Notes under the pieces: model-generated | Database searches by the model: none | What the model was told of the DNA's origin: nothing | Seen by the model: the letters and a program-made list of their open reading frames with translations, nothing else | Position numbers and translations under genes: made by a program | Shown: piece after piece, positions 37,249 through 47,813 of the stretch | Layout of the letters: every line of letters begins with the position of its first letter | How positions within the stretch are numbered: the stretch's first letter is position 1 | Source: Sphingopyxis sp. DBS4 | Lineage (GTDB): Bacteria; Pseudomonadota; Alphaproteobacteria; Sphingomonadales; Sphingomonadaceae | Length of the DNA: 64,000 nt | Assembly (NCBI RefSeq): GCF_024628865.1 | Contig: NZ_CP102384.1 | Coordinates: 3,607,001-3,671,000, forward strand | Direction: 5' to 3'

Positions 37249-40098
37249 ATGAAATCTTCCCTTCCTGCCGCCCGCCTTTTGCGCAGCAGCGCGCTCGGCG
37301 TCTCGCTCGCCGTCGTCGCGGTCTCGGCCCCGGCCTTCGCGCAGGACGCGGCCGACCCCGCGACCGCCGACGACAGCGCCAACAGCGAGATCGTCGTTAC
37401 CGCGCAGGGCCGCGCGCAGCGGCTCGCCGACGTGCCGGTCGCCATTTCGGCGGTCAGCGCCGAGGTGCTGCAGAACAGCGGCGCCAACGACATCCGCCAA
37501 TTGAACCAGGTCGCGCCGTCGCTGCTCGTCTCGTCGACCGGCTCCGAAGCCAATGGCTCGGCACGCATCCGCGGTATCGGCACCGTCGGCGACAACCCCG
37601 GCCTCGAAAGCTCGGTCCCGGTGTTCATCGACGGCGTCTATCGCTCGCGCTCGGGCATCGGCCTCAACGAGCTCGGCGAGATCGACCGCGTCGAGGTGCA
37701 GCGCGGCCCGCAGGGCACGCTCGGCGGCCGCAACTCGTCGGCGGGCCTGATCAGCATCTATTCGAAGAAGCCCGATTTCACCTTCGGCGCCACGGGTGAG
37801 ATCACCTATGGCAATTACGATTACTGGCGCCTCGGCGGCAGCGTCACCGGCCCGATCACCGACACGCTCGCCGCGCGCCTCGACGGCATATGGGTGAAGC
37901 GCGACGGCTTCCTGCGCGACACGACGAACAACACCGACGTCAATGACCGCGACCGCTATTTCCTGCGCGGCCAGTTGCTGTTCGAGCCGACCGACGCGCT
38001 GTCGATCCGGCTGATCGCCGATTATACCTATCGCAACGAGAAATGCTGCGGCGCGATCTATGTCGACAACAGCGTCAATCCCTATGTCGGCAATCTCAAC
38101 AATCCCTCGACGCCGCTGTCGACCGGCGCCCCGACGAATCTGCCGCAGGCCGACGGCAACAACATCATCAACGTGCTGCGCGACATGGGCCAGCCGCTCG
38201 CCGCGTTCAATCAGGGCTACGACCGCAACCTGTCGGTCAGCGCAGGCCGGAGCTATGCCGGCAAGACCAAGGACTACGGCTTTTCGGGCCAGATCGACTA
38301 TGATCTCGGCGGCGCGAAGCTGACCTCGATCACCGCCTATCGCGAATATCGCTCCGGCCAGGCGGGCGACCTCGACTATGGCGCGGTCGACATCCTTTAT
38401 CGCGCGCCGAGCGACGACGCCTACCGCCAGTTCCACACTTTCACCCAGGAACTGCGCCTGCAGGGCGAGGCGTTCGACGGCAAGCTCGACTGGCTCGTCG
38501 GCGGCTTCTTCGCCAATGAGAAACTGACCGTGCGCGACAATCTGCGCTTCGGCAGCCAATATGGCCGCTTCGCCAACTGCCGTATCGTCTCGGGCGGCGC
38601 TCTTGCAGGCCTCTATTCGCCGGACAATGTCGGATGCGTCGTGCCCTTCGTGGCGCCGGGGGTGCCGGGGCTGGCCGCGATCGGCGGCGCCGCAGGCGCG
38701 TCGGGTGCCGATATCGTCGCCGCCATCACCGCGCTCGACGGCCTCAACAACCTCGGCAGCGTCGACGACCAATATCGGCAGAACGGAACGAACTGGGCGC
38801 TCTTCACCCACAATATCATCCACATCACCGACAAGCTCGATCTGACGCTCGGCCTCCGTTACACGCACGACAAGAAGAAATTCTCGGCCAACTTCAATAA
38901 CGACAACACCGTCTGCACGACGATCCAGAACCTGGTCTACGACGATCTGGTCCAGCAGAATCAGGTCGGCGACAGCGAGGCGGTCCTGCGCCAGCGCGCC
39001 ACCGCCCGCACCCTTGCGGGCGGACTGATCGGCCTTGGCTGTCAGGGCAATGCCACCGCCGAACTCGACGGCGTATCGATCAAGGATCAGCGCAAGGAAC
39101 ATAAGTTCACCGGCACCGCGATCCTGTCGTACAAGCCGGTCGACGACCTGATGGTCTATGCCAGCTTCGCGCGCGGCTACAAGGCGGGCGGGTTCAACCT
39201 CGATCGGTCGGCGCTGAAGAATCCCATTCAGATCGTGAACGGAATCCCGACGGTGACCTTCGCCCAGGCCGGCGGCGCGCAGGCGCTGGTCGGCAACCTT
39301 CAGTTCGATCCCGAACTCGTCACCAGCTACGAACTGGGCGCCAAATATGCGACGGGTCCGTTCACCGCGGGGCTGACCTTCTTCCGGTCGGACTTCAAGA
39401 ACTTCCAGCTCAACACCTTCAACGGCTCGGTCTTCCTGGTGCAGAACGTCAACGGCTGCACGAGCGATCTTTCCGGCGCGGATCGCGACACGAACTCGGC
39501 GACCGGCGCATGCGCGACGGACGATGTGAGCTGGGGCGTGCGCACCCAGGGCTTCGAACTCGAGGCCTCGCTGGTTCCCGCGCATAATTTCCGCATGAGC
39601 GCAGGCCTGACCTATGCGCGGACCAAATATCGCGCCAATCTGGTCGGCAATTCGTCGGGCGCCCCGCTCGACGCCGCGCTGCGCAAGTTGCCCGGCGACA
39701 ATCTGTCGAATGCGCCCGAACTGGTCGCGACCGGCAGCGTGACCTGGACGCCCGAGATCGGCAGCAGCGGGCTGACCGGCCTCGTCTATCTCGATGGCCG
39801 CCTGACGAGCGATTACAACACCGGCTCCGACCTCTTCCCACAGAAGGGACAGGACGGCTACGCGATCTTCAATGCCCGCGTCGGTGTGCGCGGGCCCGAC
39901 GAGAAATGGGCGGTCGAGCTTTGGGCGCAGAATATCTTCAACAAGCAATATGCCCAGGTCGCCTTCAACTCGCCGTTCCAGGCCGGAACGACGGCGGCGC
40001 CCTTCACCGACCCGCAATATCCGGGCGGGCGCCAGATCTTCTCGATGTTCCTCGCGGAACCCCGGACCTATGGCGTGACGCTGCGCGGCAAATTCTGA
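37249..40098 (+). CDS. TonB-dependent outer-membrane receptor
   Basis: 949 residues from the ATG at 37249, preceded by GAGAGGAG. The signal peptide ends at PAFAQ (about 1-29). A TonB box-like EIVVTAQ (about 46) follows, then the plug domain (about 55-165, with RIRGIGTVGDN and VQRGPQGTLGGRNSSAGLI) and the 22-strand barrel ending in YGVTLRGKF with a C-terminal Phe. It imports a substrate at the cost of the proton motive force through TonB. Substrate cannot be read from sequence; the Sphingomonadales have many such receptors. The transcript ends at a strong terminator. Confidence 0.93.
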   Translation: MKSSLPAARLLRSSALGVSLAVVAVSAPAFAQDAADPATADDSANSEIVVTAQGRAQRLADVPVAISAVSAEVLQNSGANDIRQLNQVAPSLLVSSTGSEANGSARIRGIGTVGDNPGLESSVPVFIDGVYRSRSGIGLNELGEIDRVEVQRGPQGTLGGRNSSAGLISIYSKKPDFTFGATGEITYGNYDYWRLGGSVTGPITDTLAARLDGIWVKRDGFLRDTTNNTDVNDRDRYFLRGQLLFEPTDALSIRLIADYTYRNEKCCGAIYVDNSVNPYVGNLNNPSTPLSTGAPTNLPQADGNNIINVLRDMGQPLAAFNQGYDRNLSVSAGRSYAGKTKDYGFSGQIDYDLGGAKLTSITAYREYRSGQAGDLDYGAVDILYRAPSDDAYRQFHTFTQELRLQGEAFDGKLDWLVGGFFANEKLTVRDNLRFGSQYGRFANCRIVSGGALAGLYSPDNVGCVVPFVAPGVPGLAAIGGAAGASGADIVAAITALDGLNNLGSVDDQYRQNGTNWALFTHNIIHITDKLDLTLGLRYTHDKKKFSANFNNDNTVCTTIQNLVYDDLVQQNQVGDSEAVLRQRATARTLAGGLIGLGCQGNATAELDGVSIKDQRKEHKFTGTAILSYKPVDDLMVYASFARGYKAGGFNLDRSALKNPIQIVNGIPTVTFAQAGGAQALVGNLQFDPELVTSYELGAKYATGPFTAGLTFFRSDFKNFQLNTFNGSVFLVQNVNGCTSDLSGADRDTNSATGACATDDVSWGVRTQGFELEASLVPAHNFRMSAGLTYARTKYRANLVGNSSGAPLDAALRKLPGDNLSNAPELVATGSVTWTPEIGSSGLTGLVYLDGRLTSDYNTGSDLFPQKGQDGYAIFNARVGVRGPDEKWAVELWAQNIFNKQYAQVAFNSPFQAGTTAAPFTDPQYPGGRQIFSMFLAEPRTYGVTLRGKF

Positions 40099-40116
40099 TC
40101 GCCTGAACAGTCGACA

Positions 40117-40159
40117 AAAGCCGCCCGCTCACCCCGGTGAGCGGGCGGTTTCTTTTTCT
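40117..40159 (+). terminator. Rho-independent terminator after the TonB receptor
   Basis: A 13-pair stem (CCGCCCGCTCACC at 40121-40133 with its complement at 40136-40148) is followed by TTTCTTTTTC. It lies 22 bases after the receptor stop. AAAA precedes the stem. Confidence 0.93.
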
Positions 40160-40194
40160 GGACGCTTTTCGCTGTCTTCGCATAGAGTTGCGCG

Positions 40195-41994
40195 ATGTTC
40201 GCGATCGACTCCCTGCTCGTCAAAATCGCCCTGATCGGGGTCATCGGCATCGGCGCCCAATGGATCGCCTGGCGCACGGGCAGACCCGCGATCGCGCTGA
40301 TGCTGGTCGCGGGAATCGTCGCCGGGCCGATATTGGGCCTGATCGATCCCGAGCGCGATTTCGGCGCGCTGCACGAACCGATCATCAAGCTCGCGGTCGC
40401 GGTGATCCTGTTCGAGGGCGGGCTGACGCTGAAGTTCCGCGAGCTCCGCCATGCCGGCGCGGCGGTGTTCATGCTCGTCTTCATCGGCGTTCCGGTCGGC
40501 TGGGCGCTGGGCACCGCCGCCGCTTATTACGGCGCCGGGCTGTCGCTGGAGCTGTCGGCGCTGTTCGGCGGCATCATGGTGGTGACCGGCCCGACGGTGA
40601 TCGTGCCGATGCTGCGCACGCTCAACATCACCCCGCGCGTCAAGCATATGCTGAAGTGGGAAGCGATCGTGAACGATCCGATCGGCGCCCTGCTTGGCGT
40701 GGGCATCTATGCCTATATCACCCACGGCGGCGCCGAGGCGAACAGCACCGCGATCGTCACCGACGTCGTCGCGGCGAGCGTGCTGGCGATGCTGATCGGC
40801 GGCGCCGCCGCCTTCGCGCTGACCGCCGCCTTCGTCCGCGGCTGGGTGCCCGAATATCTGAAAGCGCCGGTGCTGCTGACGACGGTGATCGCGGTCTTCG
40901 TCCTGTCCGACCTGGTGATGCACGAAACCGGGCTGATCACCGTCACCGCGATGGGGGTGGTGATGGCGAATCGCGAAACCGATTCGAGCCATATGCTGAT
41001 GCGCTTCAAGGAGGATCTGACCGTCCTCCTCGTCTCGGGCGTGTTCATCATCCTGTCGGCGACGCTCGACTGGACGGTGGTGACCAATTTCCAGGCGCGG
41101 TTCGTGCTGTTCCTGATCCTGCTGCTGTTCGCGGTCCGGCCGCTGACGATCATGATCGCGCTGCTCTTCACCCGCATTCCCTTCAAGGAGCGGCTGTTCG
41201 TGGCGTGGATCGCGCCGCGCGGCATCGTCGCCGCCGCGGTGACCGGCCTGTTCGCGCTGCGCCTGTCCGACTATGGCGTGCCGGGGGCCGAGGCGCTGGT
41301 GCCATTGTCCTTTTCGGTCGTCATCGCGACGATCTTCGCGCACGGCTTCACCGCCCAGCCCTTTGCCCGCTGGCTCGGGCTCGACCGCGGCAAGGGCAAT
41401 GGCGTGCTGCTCGTCGGCGCGAACAGCTGGACGATCGCCTTCGCCGAATTCATCAAGGCGCAGGGCAGCGACGTGCTGATCGCCGACGAGAGCAAGTTCG
41501 CGCTCCGCCGCGCGCGCCGCGCCGACCTGCCCGTCCATCAGGGCGACATATTGGACGCCGCGCACGACGACGAACTCGACATGGGCCGCTATCAGCAACT
41601 GATCGCGGCGACCGACAACGACAGCTACAACGCGCTGGTGTGCAGCGAACTCGCGCCCGAGGTCGGCCACGACCGGGTGAGCCGGATGCTGGTGACCGCG
41701 CAGACCGGCGCGCGGCGGCGCGGGCGCGTGCTGACGCTCGGCGGCACCCCGATCGAGGAGCAGCTCGACCGGCTGCAGGCAGGGTGGAGTTTCGGACGCA
41801 CCCGGATCACCGAGAAGTTCCCCTATGCCGATTTCGTCGCGCGGATGCGCGCGTCGGGCGGCGACACGCTGGCGGTCCAGCGCGCCAGCGGCGAACTCGC
41901 GGTCTTTTCGATGCAGCACCGCCCGCCGGTCGAGCCCGGCGATACGCTATGGACCTTCGTCCCGCCCGATCCGGTGGTGGTGCCGGCCGCCTGA
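40195..41994 (+). CDS. Na+/H+ antiporter (CPA1 family) with C-terminal TrkA-N domain
   Basis: 599 residues. About 12 or 13 membrane helices (residues 5-400) include ALFGGIMVVTGPTVIVPML, with the ND pair in WEAIVNDPIGA typical of electroneutral NhaP-type exchangers. The cytoplasmic part (about 402-595) has a Rossmann TrkA-N domain beginning GNGVLLVGANSW. It probably exchanges sodium or potassium for protons at the inner membrane, with nucleotide control through the TrkA-N domain. It follows the receptor terminator and has its own unit. Confidence 0.9.
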   Translation: MFAIDSLLVKIALIGVIGIGAQWIAWRTGRPAIALMLVAGIVAGPILGLIDPERDFGALHEPIIKLAVAVILFEGGLTLKFRELRHAGAAVFMLVFIGVPVGWALGTAAAYYGAGLSLELSALFGGIMVVTGPTVIVPMLRTLNITPRVKHMLKWEAIVNDPIGALLGVGIYAYITHGGAEANSTAIVTDVVAASVLAMLIGGAAAFALTAAFVRGWVPEYLKAPVLLTTVIAVFVLSDLVMHETGLITVTAMGVVMANRETDSSHMLMRFKEDLTVLLVSGVFIILSATLDWTVVTNFQARFVLFLILLLFAVRPLTIMIALLFTRIPFKERLFVAWIAPRGIVAAAVTGLFALRLSDYGVPGAEALVPLSFSVVIATIFAHGFTAQPFARWLGLDRGKGNGVLLVGANSWTIAFAEFIKAQGSDVLIADESKFALRRARRADLPVHQGDILDAAHDDELDMGRYQQLIAATDNDSYNALVCSELAPEVGHDRVSRMLVTAQTGARRRGRVLTLGGTPIEEQLDRLQAGWSFGRTRITEKFPYADFVARMRASGGDTLAVQRASGELAVFSMQHRPPVEPGDTLWTFVPPDPVVVPAA

Positions 41995-43026
41995 TCAGCG
42001 CGCCCGCGCGGCCTGGTGCGCGATGTCGGTCATCAGCTTGCGAAACAGCACCGCACCCGCGGTGCCCGATGTTTTGAGCGCGCGCTCGCAATCGAGCAGC
42101 CGCGTCATCAGCCGCGCGATGCGCAGCGAATCCCAGATGTGGAGCTGCGCGGTCACCGCGCTCTGTTCCTTCCAGAAGACGCCGCTGCTCCGCGCCGACA
42201 CGACGGTCGCGGGGTGCGCGCCGGCGTCGACCGCGTCGCGCAGCCGCGCGAGCTGCATCGCGCGGATGCCGAGCGCGCGGATGATGCGGATCTCGGCAAC
42301 CCCGACCGCCGCAGCCTTGCTCAGCATGTCGGGCAGCTCGCGCACCTTGCCGCCGAGCGCGACGTTGATGCATTCGCTGACATCCTCCTCGTGCGTCGCG
42401 GCGCCGAGCGCGGCGATGTCGGCGGGGGTCACCTGCCGCTGGCGGTCGGGCGCGGCGTCGAGGTAGAGCGCGATCTTCTCGATCTCGCGGCGCATCAGCG
42501 CCTGGTCGCCCGACACGAGATCGACGAGCAGTTGCGCCTCGCCGTTGGCGAGCCGAAGCCCCTCCTCCTGCGCCGCCGCCATCGCGATGCCGACGAGCGC
42601 GCGCCGGTCGGGCTGGTAGCAGATCGCGGCGACGGCGTGGCTCGATCCCTCGATCAGCTTGACGAGCTTCGATTTCGCGGTCACCGATGCGCCGGTCGCG
42701 ATCACCGGGTTGATCGCAGTGTCGGCGGCGAGCAGCGCCTCGACCGCGGCGAGGCTGTCGTCGCCGCTGCCCGAAATTTCGAGGCGGATGATCCGGCTCG
42801 GCGAAAAGAGCGACATCGACGCCGCCTCGGCCGCGAGCAGCGACGGGTCCTGCGAGAGTTGCGATCCGCTGAGGTCGAGGCGTTCGGCCTCCTTGCCCGC
42901 GAGGCCGATCAGATGGCCCGCGACCGCCGCCATCGTCGCTTCGTCGGGACCGGTCAGAAGGATGAGGCGAACCGCGGGGTCGAGGCGCGTCTGGCGTTCG
43001 AGGTCGGCGGGCTTGACGCTCTTCAT
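41995..43026 (-). CDS. holA: DNA polymerase III subunit delta
   Basis: 343 residues. Delta opens the sliding clamp as part of the clamp loader. The AAA-like fold shows LILLTGPDEATMAAVAGHL and SMSLFSPSRIIRLEISG in the N-terminal part, LVDLVSGDQALMRREIEKIALYLD in the middle, and a collar domain at the end. It is the last gene of the DUF3576-leuS-lptE-holA set typical of sphingomonads. Its start overlaps the lptE stop (ATGA). Confidence 0.92.
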   Translation of the reverse strand: MKSVKPADLERQTRLDPAVRLILLTGPDEATMAAVAGHLIGLAGKEAERLDLSGSQLSQDPSLLAAEAASMSLFSPSRIIRLEISGSGDDSLAAVEALLAADTAINPVIATGASVTAKSKLVKLIEGSSHAVAAICYQPDRRALVGIAMAAAQEEGLRLANGEAQLLVDLVSGDQALMRREIEKIALYLDAAPDRQRQVTPADIAALGAATHEEDVSECINVALGGKVRELPDMLSKAAAVGVAEIRIIRALGIRAMQLARLRDAVDAGAHPATVVSARSSGVFWKEQSAVTAQLHIWDSLRIARLMTRLLDCERALKTSGTAGAVLFRKLMTDIAHQAARAR

Positions 43027-43571
43027 TGCCCGGCGGGCGGAGGCGCAGGGGCATCGGCCGACTGGCCGCCGCCGCGATCGGCGAAGACCGCGAGGCGCGC
43101 GACGATCTGGTCGGCAACCCCCGAGGCGAGGCGTTCGAGCGAGGTCGATTCGGCGGCGATCGTCGCATATTCGCTGCCGACGACGTCGATTCCGGCGTCC
43201 TGCGCCGCGGTCGCGTCGAGCAATACCTCGCCCGACGCCGCATCGACGAGCTGGTAGCGCGCGCGCAGTGTCCGCCGCTCGCGCGTCACCGCATCGTCGG
43301 CGCGGACGCCGAAGCCGGTGATCGAATCTTCGAGCCGGACGTCGAGCCGCAGCCTTTTGCCCGCGCCGTGCCCGCCCTGCGTCGCCTGCAGCCGGTCGCG
43401 CAGCGCATTGCGGACAAGGAAGCCCGAATGCCCCTCGATCGGCGCGACGTCGACGTCGGCGAGCACCTGCGCCACCGCTCCCTTGCTGCCGCTTGCATAG
43501 AGCGGCCGAAGACCGCAGCCGCCAAGGACCAGCGAGGCGGCGATGAGCGAGGAGGCGAGCAGTCTGCGCAT
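43023..43571 (-). CDS. lptE: LPS assembly lipoprotein LptE
   Basis: 182 residues. The signal peptide ends with the lipobox LGGC (Cys19). The mature N-terminus LRPLYAS and the segment SIGRGRxxR-like LRARYQLVDAASGEVLLD match alphaproteobacterial LptE, which plugs the LptD barrel for LPS insertion. The C-terminus is Pro-rich (PAPPPAGQ). It is coupled to holA, and a REP-type repeat separates it from leuS. Confidence 0.88.
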   Translation of the reverse strand: MRRLLASSLIAASLVLGGCGLRPLYASGSKGAVAQVLADVDVAPIEGHSGFLVRNALRDRLQATQGGHGAGKRLRLDVRLEDSITGFGVRADDAVTRERRTLRARYQLVDAASGEVLLDATAAQDAGIDVVGSEYATIAAESTSLERLASGVADQIVARLAVFADRGGGQSADAPAPPPAGQ

Positions 43572-43592
43572 CAGAGAGTGATGACCCCTATC

Positions 43593-43674
43593 CCCGTTCG
43601 TGTCGAGCGAAGTCGAGACACCCAGAAGTCATGCACGACCGACGGGCATCTCGACTTCGCTCGATGCGAACGGG
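43593..43674. repeat. Inverted repeat of the TCGAGCGAAGTCGAGA family
   Basis: Arms of about 28 bases at 43593-43620 and 43647-43674 carry CGAGCGAAGTCGAGA and its complement, with a few mismatches. This sequence type differs from the GCGAAAGC repeats. It lies between leuS and lptE. Confidence 0.8.
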
Positions 43675-43697
43675 AAGGGGGAAGCCATTCAGAGCCA

Positions 43698-46247
43698 TCA
43701 GGGAACGATATTCACCAAACGGTCGGGGACCACAATCACCTTCTTCGGCGCCGCGCCGGCGAGCAGCTCGGCGATGCGCGGGCGCGCGAGCGCCGCGGCC
43801 TCGGCCGCGCCCTTGTCGATTCCCTTTGCAAGCGTCATCGTATCGCGCAGTTTGCCAGCAACCTGGATCGCGATCGTCACCTCATCTTCGACGAGCAGTG
43901 CCGGATCAGCGGCGGGCCATGCGGCATCGGCGACCATCGCGGTCGGGCGCTGCGCATCGGGCAGCGCCGCCCACGCCTCCTCGGCAAGGTGCGGCATCAT
44001 CGGCGCGACGAGCAGGATCAAGGTGCGGCACGCCTCGGCGCGGGTCGCCGAGGGCTTCGCCTTCTCGATCTCGTTTGCGAGCGCGTGGATCTTGGCGACC
44101 GCCTTGTTGAACCCCAGCGCCTCGACATCGGCCGCGACCCCGGCGACCGTCTGATGCAGCTTGCGCGCGAGCGGCTTGTCCTCGCCGCCGTCGCCGACAT
44201 TTTCGGTGTCGCCGAACAGGCGCCACAAGCGCTGGACGAAGCGCCACGCGCCCTCGATCCCCGCCTCGCTCCACGGCAGGTCGCGTTCGGGCGGGCTGTC
44301 GGACAGCATGAACCAGCGCACCGCGTCGGCACCGTACTGGTCGAGAATGGCGTCGGGATCGACGACATTCTTCTTCGACTTCGACATCTTGATCACGCGG
44401 CCGACGGTGACCGGCGCGCCATCGGCGTCGAGCGTCGCGCCATCGGCCGAGCGGCTGATCTCGTCGGGGGTGAAGAAGAGCGGCGGCAGGCCTTCGCCCT
44501 GCGCCCGGCTATATGTTTCGTGCGTCACCATCCCCTGCGTGAACAGGCTGGCGAACGGCTCCTTGATGTCGATCATGCCGAGCTTGTTCAGCGCGCGCGT
44601 CCAGAAGCGCGCGTAGAGAAGGTGGAGAATCGCATGTTCGATGCCGCCGATATATTGATCGACAGGCAGCCAGCGGCGGATCACCTCGGGATCGAACGGC
44701 TTGTCCGCCGGCGCACTGGCGAAGCGCAGGAAATACCAGCTCGAATCGACGAAGGTGTCGAGCGTGTCGGTCTCGCGCACCGCCTCGCCGCCGCAGCTCG
44801 GGCAGGCGACATGCTTCCATGTCGGATGGCGATCGAGCGGATTGCCGGGGACCGAGAAATCGGCATCCTCGGGCAGCACGACCGGAAGCTGGCTCTTCGG
44901 CACCGGCACCAGCCCGCACGCCGGGCAGTGGATGAAAGGGATCGGCGTCCCCCAATAGCGCTGGCGCGAGACGCCCCAGTCGCGCAGGCGCCAAACGGTG
45001 GTGCCCTTGCCCCAGCCCTCATGTTCCGCGCGCGCGATGATCGCGGCCTTCGCTTCGTCGATGGTCATGCCGTCGAGGAAATGGCTGTTCACGAGGCGGC
45101 CGGGGCCGACATAGGCCTCGTCGCCGTGGAAGACCTGCACGGTCTCGTCTCCATCGGCAATGACGCGGTGGACCGGCAGTTCATATTTGCGCGCGAAATC
45201 AAGGTCGCGCTGGTCGTGCGCCGGACAGCCGAAGATCGCGCCGGTGCCATAATCCATCAGCACATAGTTCACGACCCACACCGGCAGATGCCAGTCGGGA
45301 TCGAGCGGATGCTCGACCGCGAGGCCGGTGTCGAAGCCCAGCTTCTCGCCGGTCTCAAGCTGCTCCGCGGACGTGCCCTGGCGGCGGCATTCGGCGATGA
45401 AGGCGGCCAGTTCGGGCGAATCCTTCGCGAGGCGTTCTGCCAGCGGATGGTCGGGCGAGATGGCCGCGAAGCTGGCGCCGAACAAAGTGTCGGGGCGCGT
45501 CGTGAAGACGTCGAACCCCGGCGCGCCGCCCGCGAGCCTGAACGAAAATTCCAGCCCCTGCGACTTGCCGATCCAGTTTTCCTGCATCAGCCGCACCTTG
45601 TCGGGCCAATGGTCGAGGCTGCCGAGCCCTTCGAGCAGATCGTCGGCGAAGTCGGTGATCTTGAGGAACCACTGCGACAATTTCTTCTTCTCGACCAGCG
45701 CGCCCGATCGCCAGCCGCGGCCGTCGATCACCTGCTCGTTGGCGAGCACGGTCATGTCGACCGGATCCCAGTTGACGTAGCTTTCCTTGCGCGTGACGAG
45801 CCCCGCGGCGAACATGTCGAGGAACAGAGCCTGTTCCTGCCCATAATAGTCGGGCTCGCACGTCGCGAGCTCGCGGCTCCAGTCGATCGCAAGGCCGAGA
45901 CGTTTGAGCTGCGCGCGCATCGCGGCGATATTGTCGCGGGTCCAGCCGCCGGGGTGGACGCCCTTTTCCATCGCGGCGTTTTCCGCCGGCATCCCGAAGG
46001 CGTCCCAGCCCATCGGATGGAGGACGTCGTGCCCGGTCATCCGCTTGAAGCGCGCGAGCACATCGCCCATCGCATAGTTGCGGACATGCCCCATATGGAT
46101 GCGCCCCGACGGATAGGGGAACATCTCGAGGATATAGGCCTTGGGCTTGTCGCCCGATTCATTGGTCGCAAAGCTGTTCGCGGCATCCCATCCCGCCTGC
46201 CAGCGGGCATCGGCGGCGAGGGCGCCAAAGCGCGTTTCGCGGGTCAT
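43698..46247 (-). CDS. leuS: Leucyl-tRNA synthetase
   Basis: 849 residues. Class I signature [13 protein letters not shown] (HIGH-type motif HMGH) near residue 51 and [13 protein letters not shown] near 625 are both present. The editing domain (about 230-430) includes [11 protein letters not shown] and [16 protein letters not shown]. Zinc-type Cys appear in the ZN-1 region (CPACG and CPSCGGE). The length is standard. It is preceded upstream by DUF3576 and a REP-type repeat, and followed by lptE and holA. Confidence 0.97.
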   Translation of the reverse strand: MTRETRFGALAADARWQAGWDAANSFATNESGDKPKAYILEMFPYPSGRIHMGHVRNYAMGDVLARFKRMTGHDVLHPMGWDAFGMPAENAAMEKGVHPGGWTRDNIAAMRAQLKRLGLAIDWSRELATCEPDYYGQEQALFLDMFAAGLVTRKESYVNWDPVDMTVLANEQVIDGRGWRSGALVEKKKLSQWFLKITDFADDLLEGLGSLDHWPDKVRLMQENWIGKSQGLEFSFRLAGGAPGFDVFTTRPDTLFGASFAAISPDHPLAERLAKDSPELAAFIAECRRQGTSAEQLETGEKLGFDTGLAVEHPLDPDWHLPVWVVNYVLMDYGTGAIFGCPAHDQRDLDFARKYELPVHRVIADGDETVQVFHGDEAYVGPGRLVNSHFLDGMTIDEAKAAIIARAEHEGWGKGTTVWRLRDWGVSRQRYWGTPIPFIHCPACGLVPVPKSQLPVVLPEDADFSVPGNPLDRHPTWKHVACPSCGGEAVRETDTLDTFVDSSWYFLRFASAPADKPFDPEVIRRWLPVDQYIGGIEHAILHLLYARFWTRALNKLGMIDIKEPFASLFTQGMVTHETYSRAQGEGLPPLFFTPDEISRSADGATLDADGAPVTVGRVIKMSKSKKNVVDPDAILDQYGADAVRWFMLSDSPPERDLPWSEAGIEGAWRFVQRLWRLFGDTENVGDGGEDKPLARKLHQTVAGVAADVEALGFNKAVAKIHALANEIEKAKPSATRAEACRTLILLVAPMMPHLAEEAWAALPDAQRPTAMVADAAWPAADPALLVEDEVTIAIQVAGKLRDTMTLAKGIDKGAAEAAALARPRIAELLAGAAPKKVIVVPDRLVNIVP

Positions 46248-46283
46248 GTGGTCGGTTACCCCGTTTGGTCTGTCTTACATGAT

Positions 46284-46362
46284 CGTCATCCCGGCGAAGG
46301 CCGGGATCTCGACGGCGCATCGAGGCGCGAGAGCGAGACCCCCGGCCTTCGCCGGGGCGACG
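46284..46362. repeat. REP/BIME-type paired inverted repeat (family CCCGGCGAAGGCCGGG)
   Basis: Arms of about 28 bases at 46284-46311 and 46334-46362. The palindrome CCCGGCGAAGGCCGGG lies in each. A copy lies at 55897-55974. It sits between the DUF3576 gene and leuS. Confidence 0.88.
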
Positions 46363-46373
46363 AGGTTGATGGC

Positions 46374-46826
46374 TTAACCCTCGATCGCACCACGGCGCAG
46401 GTCGCGGGCGCGGGTGAGGATGATTTCCTCGAGCTTCTGCACCGTCGCCGCCTGCACCGGCGCATCGACCCAGGCGCCGCCCTGCGACACCTGGCGCGAG
46501 GCGGCGACGCGGAGCGCATCGGCGCGCAAATCGCGGTCGAGGATCGACACGGTGACCTTCATCCGCTCGCCCGGATTCGCGGGATTCGCATACCAGTCGG
46601 TGATGATCACCCCGCCCGAGCTGTCGGCCTGAAGCAGCGGCATGAACGACAGCGCGTCGAGCGAGGCGCGCCAGAGATAGCTATTCACGCCGATCGTCGT
46701 CACCTGCGACGCCGCGAGATCGGCCTTTGGCCGCTCCTTGCCGCCGCAAGCCGAAAGGCCGAGCGCCGCGACCCCGAGCAGAGCGAGCGCTGCCGAGCGC
46801 GAGGCAAGAGCGGAAAGCTTGGACAT
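46374..46826 (-). CDS. DUF3576 lipoprotein
   Basis: 150 residues from the ATG at 46826. A signal peptide ends in the lipobox LSAC (Cys27). The DUF3576 core follows: TTIGVNSYLWRASLDALSF, GGVIITDWYANPANPGERMK and VSILDRDLRADALRV. Alphaproteobacterial DUF3576 genes commonly sit just before leuS, as here. It probably acts in the periplasm or inner face of the outer membrane; no activity is known. Confidence 0.88.
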   Translation of the reverse strand: MSKLSALASRSAALALLGVAALGLSACGGKERPKADLAASQVTTIGVNSYLWRASLDALSFMPLLQADSSGGVIITDWYANPANPGERMKVTVSILDRDLRADALRVAASRQVSQGGAWVDAPVQAATVQKLEEIILTRARDLRRGAIEG

Positions 46827-47090
46827 GCCGGAACACCTTATCTTTGGGCGCCAGAAAAATGGCGCGTGCGGAAATCTTGAGGCGTCTCTATCGCCCTTGC
46901 CGCCGTCCGGCAAGCGCGGCAATCGCGTCTTTCCGGCCGTTCACCTCCTGCTCAGCTTCGGGCCGCACTGTGGTGTTCGCGCAACAACTTCGGCGAAAAG
47001 CCCGAGCGGTGTGATGATTCGTTCGCTAAGCACTGGAATTATCCGGACCAGAAGCCTATCTGACGAGTCGATTGGGGATGGAGTCGCAGA

Positions 47091-47813
47091 ATGATGGCGC
47101 GCAAGCCGCGACATTTCTGGAAAGCAGGGCTGTTCGCCGCCGCGGCGATTTCGGTCGCGCTACCCCCTGCCCTCGCCGCGATGACCCGCGCCGACCGCGC
47201 CCGCGATACCCATTTGTCCGAAAGCCTACTCGGCCAGTTCACCCCCGCTTCGGGTGATCAGCGCCTGATCGCGCGCTATAACAAGATGTCGGCGGAAGCC
47301 CGACGGAGCTTCAGCTTCACCCCCGCGATCACCGACCGGACCCGCGAGAACCGGGCCATCACCGTCGTCATCCGCGCCCGCGACGACGCATCGAGCGCCG
47401 CGCGCACCGCCGCGCTGGCGGCGACGGGCCGCACCAGCATGCCGATCGCGATCACGCCGGTCGCCTATAATCTCGGCGCATCGGTCGGCTTCCAGAAATT
47501 CGTCACGCCGGCACTGCCGCGCGGGGTCGATCTTCGCAACCTGCCGGTCGCCAAGGCGCCTGAGCAGGCCGAACGGAAATCGCGCTTCGCGACGCGCGTC
47601 ACCAGCCATTCGAACGATCCGGCCGGCGCGACCGACCGTGTCATCGCGCCCGGCGACGATCAGAATGTCGATGTCGTCAGCAGCTATCGCCTGACCAGGA
47701 ATCTCGATGTCACGGCGGGCGTTCGCTATCGCGCCGACGACCGCGTCCAGCCGCTGACCGATTCGCGCCGCGACAGCCAGGCCGTCTACGTCGGAACCGC
47801 CTTCCGCTTCTGA
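47091..47813 (+). CDS. Exported hypothetical protein with an outer-membrane-like C-terminus
   Basis: 240 residues; a second ATG lies at 47094. A signal peptide (about 1-29, ending PALAA) is followed by a 200-residue mature part without recognised domains. The last residues form amphipathic beta strands (LDVTAGVRYRADDRV, then SQAVYVGTAFRF) ending in Phe, as in outer-membrane barrel proteins. The protein could be anchored or assembled in the outer membrane. Its 3' end overlaps the convergent ThiE-like gene by 28 bases. Confidence 0.75.
   Translation: MMARKPRHFWKAGLFAAAAISVALPPALAAMTRADRARDTHLSESLLGQFTPASGDQRLIARYNKMSAEARRSFSFTPAITDRTRENRAITVVIRARDDASSAARTAALAATGRTSMPIAITPVAYNLGASVGFQKFVTPALPRGVDLRNLPVAKAPEQAERKSRFATRVTSHSNDPAGATDRVIAPGDDQNVDVVSSYRLTRNLDVTAGVRYRADDRVQPLTDSRRDSQAVYVGTAFRF

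Noticed and set aside
37201..40017. A minus-strand open frame of 938 codons opposite the TonB receptor
   Set aside because: It is antisense to a clear receptor and shows only low-complexity Arg/Ala sequence.
43026..46880. A plus-strand open frame of over 1,200 codons opposite holA, lptE and leuS
   Set aside because: It lies entirely on the antisense of clear family genes, is rich in Arg/Ala/Gly typical of antisense reading in high-GC DNA, and has no recognisable domain.
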